The notes under the pieces were generated by a model. The model saw only the letters and a list, made by a program, of their open reading frames with translations. It did no database searches and was not told the DNA's origin. From contig NC_089440.1 of NCBI RefSeq assembly GCF_026210795.1, forward strand, positions 2,666,001-2,730,000: 64,000 nt of DNA, in the 5' to 3' direction. The stretch comes from Rhizophagus irregularis (lineage: Eukaryota > Glomeromycota > Glomeromycetes > Glomerales > Glomeraceae). A program made the translations under genes and the position numbers. Below, one piece after another: positions 56,741 to 64,000 of this stretch (positions are counted from its first letter, which is position 1; each line of letters begins with the position of its first letter).

Positions 56741-58947
56741 CACGTTAATTATCGCTCAATTTTATAAAAAGGGAAGATTTTGAAATTTATAAAATAAGGA
56801 AGATTTTGAAATTTTTGAAATTTTAGAAATCGGAGTTTCATGGGTTTTCAACTCTAAATATATAAGTTTCTACCTCCCAAATTTTTTTTAAGTTTTTGTG
56901 CAAAGTAACAATTTCTAATTTCAAACTTTACAAAATCTTATATCAAATCTATAGATATCGACATCTTTTCATTCATAAATATTTACAGTAACTATACAAT
57001 GACCGGAATATAGATATCCAAATTCAACTATAAACCTTTCAAACCTTGTCTTAGGTTAATTATTAATTATTTTAACCAATAAACTAAAGAATACAAATAT
57101 AAGTAAACTTCTCTTTTACATAAATAATATATGTTAGATTTACAACGCGATTTCCGAGATATCCATTATTGTATACTATACAATTTGCAAAAATGTAACA
57201 ATTTCCGGTATCCTGTATTTTACATTAAATTTCATTTCTCCGAAATTGATTGTAACAATCAATAGGACAGTGTGATGGGTGAGTACGCAAAAATCTTAGG
57301 TTACGCGATGTAAGTTGCAAGTGGTCACATAAATCTTACGGAATAATAAATTAACATTAGCTAATATATGTCCCTGCCCATAAAAGTCATGCATAAAATC
57401 CTAATTCCAAATTAATAAGACAGAATATATAAAAAAAAAAAATTATTCCAAATATTTACAAAATTAAATTTAAGTCAACAGTTATTTGTTTCCGTTTTCA
57501 AAATGGTTGAAAATGATGCCGATCACGTAAAGGTGGTGACAAAACCACACAAAAAAATTTCAAAAAAAATGTGTAATGTTGGTAAAATATCACGTGATTG
57601 ATAATCATGACCCTGCGTTACAATGTTACATTATACACATTACATATTTTTTTTTCTCTGAAACATTCCTTTGTGGTTTTGTCACCACTTCTGAAACCGC
57701 AATAAGCGAAGGATTGAAGTTTACAAAATTAAAAAAAATAATTATAAAATCGAGTACTTCTAGCTTAAGACGTGATTTTCCATATATTGCTCATCAAAGA
57801 GTTAAAACACTTTCTATAATACATTCGTAATACATTAAAAGTAGAAATTTTGTATAATTTTAATTCTTGCGCGTCATTATTAGTTTGTTACAATAATATC
57901 GGGTAATCATTTCAAAGTTTAAAAATAGAAAATCACACGATTCAGATAATAACATTACCCCCAGATCATGAAAGTTTTTGCTATTATCCTTTTATCATTG
58001 TTTTGGTTTTGTTATATCTGATGTACCTAATATTAATATCTGAATCTATTCACTTTCGTTATATTCCTATTTAGGTTATTTAATTCGAATATTCTCAAAT
58101 AATTTTGTATTCCTAGATTGATTCATATTTAAAATTTTTTTTTTAAATCTGTATTTCAGATTCTTAGTATTGTCCATTAATTGAAAACCAATTTTAAAAA
58201 AGATTATGCAATTAAAATATCTAACAGTCTTTCATGATTTTCCTTATTAATATTGTTATGGGTGATGTTTATTTAAAAGGATAAGCTAGAAAGTCTATCC
58301 ACAGTTGAAAATGCATACAGGAAATTAATCTCCGTGGTATAAACCAGTTATCAGCCTCGATCTCATTATTATCGTGACGATCACGGCTTCCAAATATTAC
58401 ATAAATTTTTGATCATATTGGGAAATACCTGTCTTTCATCTTTCATGTAATTTAAAAGACAAACTAATTTCATTGAAAATATTGGAACATTGATATATAA
58501 ATATTTGATAAATAATTTCCCCTACGTTAACGGTATCAATTCGTCACGGTATTACAGCGAAATAATCATTTAATCCGATGTCAAATTTTTTTAGGATAAA
58601 AAATTTCAAATATACTGAATTATTTTTATATTTATCTATTTATCGTAGTTAAATATTTAATTTTATTATATAATAATTACTATATAAGAATTTTTTGAAT
58701 TAGATGATAGAATAGAGATTTAAGACAATAATAATTCTTGCATATGGAATGGGTAACAGCTACATTCATCCATTCTATTAACTAAAACATGTAATTAGAA
58801 GATAGTGTATCCATATTTTAGATTTCTTTATTCAAAATAATATCTATATATTACCAAACCATAACTATCTATTTGCCGCGATTACATTACCAAACCATAA
58901 ATTATTATTTCAAAATAAAATAGTTACCAACATTTGACTTAAATATA
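56741..58947. other. Intergenic between kinase gene 2 and the carrier gene
   Basis: AT-rich with no intact gene. It contains the inverted-repeat element at 57533-57688. The 84-residue frame over 57576-57830 spans that element's end and is not credible. Confidence 0.45.
57533..57688. mobile_element. Miniature inverted-repeat element, about 156 bp
   Basis: Left end GTGGTGACAAAACCACA and right end TGTGGTTTTGTCACCAC are inverted repeats enclosing AT-rich DNA. Termini were placed by eye; no clear target duplication was found. The termini are long enough to fold into a near-perfect hairpin. Confidence 0.6.
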
Positions 58948-60588
58948 TTACGTCTCATACCTAGCATGCTTCTTAAAAAAAGACATCATATTTTCATACA
59001 CTAAAAATGTAGTACATGTTCCAGGCAACACGCGTATCAAGTTAGGTGCCAATCCTTTATAAAATCCAAGGATGCTTTCAGTCCTTTTATTACCAAATAA
59101 AAAGGATTTAATTAAATAAGTCACTAAATTAAAATGATAAATATGATGGAAGAATTATTAAACAATACCTGTATACTTTTTTTATTGTATCTATAACACC
59201 ATTATATTTAATTTCAGTCCTTTGATATTGTAATCTTGCACGAACAAGTTGATATGGATAAGTTATTATTGTCGCAAATATTTTTGATGTTGCTGCCATT
59301 AAAAGATATTCCATATTATTCTAAAAAAAAAAAATAATAATGAACAATTAATTTCACATTCATTTCGATATTACTTCAAATATTCTTCTTAACACGTACC
59401 AATCTATCAGGATCTTTCATATTAACTTTAAATCTCCACTTTTTTAATTCCTCATAGGCCATAAATTGTAATGCACCATGAGATACACCAAATAATGCGG
59501 GAATCATTCCTTTATACAATCCTTTAATTCCTTCGTATCTAGCTATTTGATATAACCCATCTAAATAACAAAAATTAATTAATAAATCTATAATTAAAGA
59601 AAACATAAGACTAAATAAACATCATCTTACCAAATAATCCTTTATATGCTCCTGGATCTGTACGATCTGTTGCGCACATTCTTGTTTTTACTACCCAAAA
59701 CGGATTTGTAAAAAATGCAGTTATCGCGCCTAATATAATAATAAATAAATATGATTGAATAAACGCGGAAATCTTGAGAATTTTTCACGTAAGTAATTGT
59801 TAGGAAATTTTGATTTTGACAAAATAAAGTAACGTGGTAAAAAAATTGAATTAATAAAATTAATAAATTCGTTATTGTATACCTGCTTCAGCTGATGCTG
59901 CTAAATGTTGTGTCGGAGAAAGTATTGATAACTTTTCATCACCTGCCATCCTCTTTTTAGTCAAATCATAACTAAAGTAAAAAATTTTGATCAAAAAATG
60001 AGTATTACATTTTTTTTTAAAAAAAAGATATCTTCCTCACTTACAGATAAAAATAAAATCCCCAACTAGAAGTAGCACCAGCTAAATTTGGTGCAACACC
60101 ACGATATAACCCTATAAACTTATTCTTTGATACAATGTTTTTCATCGTTATAAATGTAGCTCCAAACTTATGTTTTCGCCTTGCAGTTTCATCAACTAAC
60201 ATAATTAAAATATTAATTAACAAGATCATCTTTTTTATTATGGATGAATTATTAAATCAAAAATTGAAGAAAGTGAATTTGAATAGTTTGAACTTATCAA
60301 AATAGTCAACTTACCGAATTAACCCACCTTGAAATCTCGTTTTTACTAAATCTAATGGATGTAAACATAATGTAGTAACGGCACCCGCTGTGAATCCTGC
60401 CATTGCATGATCCTATTAAATCACATAATAAAAATCTATGATTAAAAAAAAATATTTTCACAATTATTTTTTTTTAAAAAAAAAAATCTTCCTATTATAC
60501 GTCACGATAACCATCGGCGTATGTTAGAACTTCCCAAAAATAAATAAATAATTACCACAGCAGTTGATCCAGAAAATGATTTTGCCAT
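58948..60588 (-). CDS. FLX1: Mitochondrial FAD/folate carrier (SLC25A32/Flx1 type)
   Basis: Eight exons, 301 residues: 60588-60556, 60412-60328, 60195-60045, 59971-59883, 59729-59631, 59560-59400, 59320-59169 and 59083-58948, all GT-AG and in phase. Three mitochondrial-carrier repeats are visible, with signatures [20 protein letters not shown] and [11 protein letters not shown]. Family-specific stretches are [10 protein letters not shown] plus [30 protein letters not shown] and [16 protein letters not shown], which point to the FAD/folate subfamily of the inner mitochondrial membrane (six helices, length as usual). It would move FAD or folates between cytosol and matrix. Intact; the only conserved housekeeping gene in the window. 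Very short first exon. Confidence 0.92.
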
Positions 60589-60880
60589 ATCAATTATTTA
60601 AAATTATATATATTTAACATTTTAATTTTTTAAAAAAATTGGAAACAAGAGAGCAACCAATTTTTTTTTTACATACCGTATTTCTAAATTTAACCAATAG
60701 GTCACAAATCTTTGATGATCAGAACTAGCTAAATTGGGTACTAGGTTACGGGAATTAATCTGGAAACTTATGGCTTATGTTTATACAGTATCATGTGATG
60801 CATCTTAAACTTAAATATGAATTTGATCGACACTCGCTCTTTTCAAAATTCAATTTTTTTTTTTTTTAAAAAAAAATAAA
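60589..60880. promoter_or_regulatory. Divergent promoter of the carrier and F-box genes
   Basis: Less than 300 bp separate the two divergent start codons. The F-box side ends in a T-run/A-run tract (about 60853-60876) a few bases before ATG; the carrier side has a poly(T) tract near 60661. No specific factor site was recognised. Confidence 0.45.
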
Positions 60881-62386
60881 ATGTCAAAATTGACAACTGA
60901 TTGTCTTTATATTATATTTAATGAACTTAAAAGAGATATTAAATCTTTACGTTCATTCCTTTTAGTTGATCGACTTTGGTGTGAAACAGTTGTACCTATT
61001 CTATGGAGAAATCCTTGGAGATTTTATGAACTTATAGAATTTACAAAAAAGAACCAAAATTTTATTAAATTTCTATATAAAACGCTCATATTATTATTAC
61101 CACCTGAATCTAAAGAGCTTTTAATTAACAATGGTATTATTTTATTTCCTACTACATTCAAAAAACCTTTATTCAATTACGTTTATTTTATTAAATCCTT
61201 AAACATTTACGTAATTAATCACACGGCTCAAAAATTCATAGAATCAAAACATAATAATACTGCTGAGAAGTTCTCTATCGTTAATCAACATCAACCTAGT
61301 GATAATTCTCAATTAAATTATCATAAATTTCTTTTTGAACAAGAAATTTTAAAAATGATTATTAGTCAATCTCAAGGATTAAGACATCTTTCATTAGATA
61401 ATGATAACATTAAACAATTTTATTATTTACCTGGAGCTAAGGAAAGTCTCACCAATCTTGTTTCTTTAACTTGTGGCCTCGAAGTTGATCCTTTAATTTT
61501 TTATGGTCTGGCACAAATCTGTCGTAATATTAGAAAATTACGTATATATGATTGTTTAACTGAGAATGATGGATTGACCTCTTTGATTATAGCACAGAAG
61601 AATTTACAATATTTTATATGTGAATTTGATCGCTTTGATTATAGACATTTTGTATGTAAAGGAATAGGAAATGCTTTAGTGAAACAAGCACATTCTTTAA
61701 GATATTTTGATTCATTTGATGGAGTTACATTTCATCCTTCTATATTTAAAAATTTTGTTAATTTACGTGAATTAAAATTAGGTGATGGATCATTAATTAG
61801 AGATTATGATCTTCATTTGCAACAAGCTATGCTTCCAAGTCTTCAATATCTTGAAATAGGATGGACATCTCTTTATACGATAGCGAAAATTATTCAATCA
61901 ACTAAAGGAGATTTAGTTGAAATCAAGGTTATTGCAGGACAAAATTTTACAAAAAAGAATAGTAAAATGTATCTTAATTCTATTACAAAACATTGTCCAA
62001 TGTTAAAGATGGCAACATTATTTTATTATGGTGATAAAGATGATAGTGAAATCAAGGAATTTAAAAAATTATTTTCGTCATGTTTATTTCTAGAACAAAT
62101 GGTTCTTATCCGTTATAAAGAACATGGATTAAAAGATTATGATAATGAATTATTGGAAGTATTGGGAAAATATGCTCCTATAAGTTTAAAATCTCTTCAA
62201 ATAAATAATTTATGTTTTTCACCAGAAAGCTTGACAGAATTCCTTGAAAAATGGAAGCAGAGAAAAATACCCTTATCTTTCTATTATATTTTTGAAGAAG
62301 ATATATTTAAGAATATAATTAATGAATATATTAAAGAAGGAGTCATAAAAGAATTTAAAGAGGTTGATTTTGAAGATTTTTTTTAA
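60881..62386 (+). CDS. F-box protein
   Basis: A single-exon gene of 501 residues with ATG at 60881. The F-box occupies about residues 3-45 (LTTDCLYIIFNELKRD, then FLLVDRLWCETVVPILWRNPW). The rest forms a leucine-rich repeat-like array (motifs such as LRELKLGDGSL and SLQYLEIGW) to an acidic end (EFKEVDFEDFF). It should work as the substrate-recognition subunit of an SCF ubiquitin ligase, by family analogy. It is a paralogue of 16103-17536 with clearly diverged repeats. No lesion was seen. The short distance to the divergent carrier gene suggests a shared promoter. Confidence 0.9.
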   Translation: MSKLTTDCLYIIFNELKRDIKSLRSFLLVDRLWCETVVPILWRNPWRFYELIEFTKKNQNFIKFLYKTLILLLPPESKELLINNGIILFPTTFKKPLFNYVYFIKSLNIYVINHTAQKFIESKHNNTAEKFSIVNQHQPSDNSQLNYHKFLFEQEILKMIISQSQGLRHLSLDNDNIKQFYYLPGAKESLTNLVSLTCGLEVDPLIFYGLAQICRNIRKLRIYDCLTENDGLTSLIIAQKNLQYFICEFDRFDYRHFVCKGIGNALVKQAHSLRYFDSFDGVTFHPSIFKNFVNLRELKLGDGSLIRDYDLHLQQAMLPSLQYLEIGWTSLYTIAKIIQSTKGDLVEIKVIAGQNFTKKNSKMYLNSITKHCPMLKMATLFYYGDKDDSEIKEFKKLFSSCLFLEQMVLIRYKEHGLKDYDNELLEVLGKYAPISLKSLQINNLCFSPESLTEFLEKWKQRKIPLSFYYIFEEDIFKNIINEYIKEGVIKEFKEVDFEDFF

Positions 62387-62415
62387 AATTTTGATCATGA
62401 TTTTTTATGATTTTA

Positions 62416-62416
62416 A

Positions 62417-62449
<33 letters not shown>
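62416..62449. repeat. (AAT)n microsatellite
   Basis: About eleven AAT units directly downstream of the F-box stop codon, probably in its 3' untranslated region. Confidence 0.8.
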
Positions 62450-62628
62450 TTTATTTTTTATTATAATTTATTTTTTTTTTGATAAACTTAAAAGTTTATT
62501 TATAATGTACTGTATAATTTAATAAAATGTAATTTTAATTATTAATCGGTTTCTCGAAGTTGTTTCTCTACTTAAAATTCATATTTACGTTAATACTTTA
62601 TCATAAATTATCTATTATTTTATTTGTC

Positions 62629-62936
62629 ATTGCGGCGGATTTATGAAATTTGGCAAAAACCCCTGCTGCGCACTTGGGAATTAAAATTGACTTACAGAAA
62701 CATTAAGCTTTTTTCCTAAAAAATGTCAAATAATGACGCGCCTTTAACAATTGTTTAGGTAAAGGGAAAATTGGTTAGACGCAAAGATTTGGGGTACAAA
62801 AAAATTTTTTTAGAGCTCATTTTGACTGTTCACTAATAAATTTGGGACTTAAATAGAAATTTACTGTCAAATATTTATTTAATTTGACATGACGGACAAA
62901 TTTTGGGGTATTTCATAAATCCGCCATGATGTGAAG
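62629..62936. mobile_element. Inverted-repeat element, about 300 bp
   Basis: The left end CATTGCGGCGGATTTATGAAAT and the right end ATTTCATAAATCCGCCATGATG are inverted repeats (GCGGATTTATGAAAT is perfect). The interior is non-coding. Outer boundaries are approximate and no target duplication was identified. Confidence 0.6.
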
Positions 62937-64000
62937 TTGTGAACTACCGCAAACGCTTATTACCTGAATGAACATTTGTATTAGGATAAATTAGTTTACA
63001 CAATTTCAAATTCTTAAATTCGTAGATAAGAACCGGCATAATGAACAGTTAGACGCAAAAATCATACTGGGTGTAAAATTTAAGCGAGTAAATGAATCAT
63101 CTGAATAAAGTTAGGAGAAACGTGTTATTGGACATATAATTTAAATTCAACATGAATTGATCCAGAAGAATTTATTTCTTAAATACAAAGATGATTTAAA
63201 TCCAAATAAATTTCGTCGATATAAAGATAATGAATAATATAACGAGAATATTATTTTATTAATCTTATAATAAAAATTTCACAATAAAGTCTATGTCTAG
63301 GTTGGAACAAAAATGTTGTTATCCCATTAATAAAAAAATACTTTATTAAAGATATTATAAACTTTAAACCTGATCAAGGTCAATCGCAACTTTCAAAGTT
63401 GTTAGTGAGCAAATTATATGAAATAAAATTGCCTAAAAATATATGCAATTAAATACTGAATATTTTATAAGCAAAAAAAAACCTAACTGAAAGAAATTGA
63501 CGGACTTTTATTAACTAAATGCTATCAAGTAACTTTCTTTCTGATCCTAAATGGCATAAGCCAATTTCTATATCAAATGCATATATTTCAGTGATATGGA
63601 CCATTGTATACCCTTATATTCTTCCAGACCTCTTTCATTAGCTATATGAGTATTATTTCACTTAAAGCTTGATTAGTTTTGGATAGGTGGAATAAAATGA
63701 TTAATATATTTTATCATCTAAATAAAAATTGGTCCTCCGCCGCCGATGACGCCTTGTTTTTGATAATGTTGTTCTTGTAATTGCGAGACAATTTGACGTG
63801 ACAAATTTCACATAGCTACAATATAGTCGCAGCTTTTCGTATTACCGGAAATACCGGCCATAGTACCCCATATATATAGTATACTGTATACCTCAAAAAA
63901 ATTTTCCTGAATTTTAAAATACCCGGATATTATACATTGATATTTGTAAAAACCTGGATATAATACTAATAAATTCATTTACCCCCTCTATGTATAGTAT
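62937..64000. other. Intergenic end of the window
   Basis: AT-rich; includes the lectin relic at about 63498-63600. Near 63840-63860 ACCGGAAATACCGG is a short palindrome. No intact gene was seen; a feature may continue beyond the window. Confidence 0.4.
63498..63600 (+). pseudogene. Relic of the lectin-domain second exon
   Basis: The + strand reads DGLLLTKCYQVT and, after a frame change, LSDPKWHKPISISNAYI, matching DGLLLNKWYHITYTLSDPEK of the lectin genes at 30178-42000. Only about 100 bp survive. Confidence 0.55.

Noticed and set aside
57576-57830. 84-residue ORF over the end of an inverted-repeat element
   Set aside because: Half of it is the terminal repeat of the element and the rest has no domain.

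Overview
The window looks like nuclear DNA of an arbuscular mycorrhizal fungus of the Rhizophagus/Glomus type. This is inferred from the extreme AT bias, the short (about 60-100 nt) GT-AG introns, and the families present: F-box proteins with a short N-terminal box, protein kinases with a Cys-rich N-terminus, RING/TPR proteins, Crinkler-like and Argonaute relics, and abundant transposons. No ribosomal RNA, tRNA or CRISPR array was recognised. All splice models were built by eye from splice consensus, reading phase and paralogue comparison; no transcript data were available.

1-15763: two large direct repeats (about 1-6493 and 8003-15763). Each holds a truncated 3' copy and a full six-exon copy of a RING/TPR gene, both on the minus strand (1916-5994 and 11207-15246). 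The second unit is interrupted by a decayed Tc1-type transposon (9411-10732). An F-box gene follows at 16103-17536.

17.5-26.5 kb: a gene graveyard. It holds a lectin-domain relic, a possible non-LTR retroelement relic, a hAT-type element with an 8-bp target duplication (22083-22839), and an island of decayed genes on the plus strand (unknown ORF, U-box protein, Crinkler-like protein) at 23188-25425.

26.5-42 kb: an eight-exon kinase gene (26520-28748, minus) and a cluster of concanavalin A/laminin-G-like genes. One single-domain copy is intact (30178-30975, plus) and one is frameshifted (34501-35325, plus). Two head-to-tail double-domain copies lie on the minus strand (38439-39921 broken, 40505-41993 intact). 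The double-domain form seems to have arisen when a splice donor was lost, so that former intron sequence now links two domains in frame. A second hAT element (36980-37959) lies in the cluster.

43.3-52.1 kb: a Ty3/gypsy LTR retrotransposon (43423-51743, minus) nested inside a hAT-like miniature element. Its LTRs differ at only three visible positions and its gag ends on a textbook -1 slippery heptamer, yet pol carries stops and frame breaks. It also has an extra intact 205-residue ORF before the 3' LTR.

52.1-64 kb: an Argonaute N-terminal relic; a second kinase paralogue (54629-56740, minus) whose invariant beta-3 lysine is replaced by Glu and whose third intron holds a small inverted-repeat element; a complete eight-exon mitochondrial FAD/folate carrier gene (58948-60588, minus); and a divergent F-box gene (60881-62386, plus). 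Several small inverted-repeat elements and one more lectin relic fill the remaining space.
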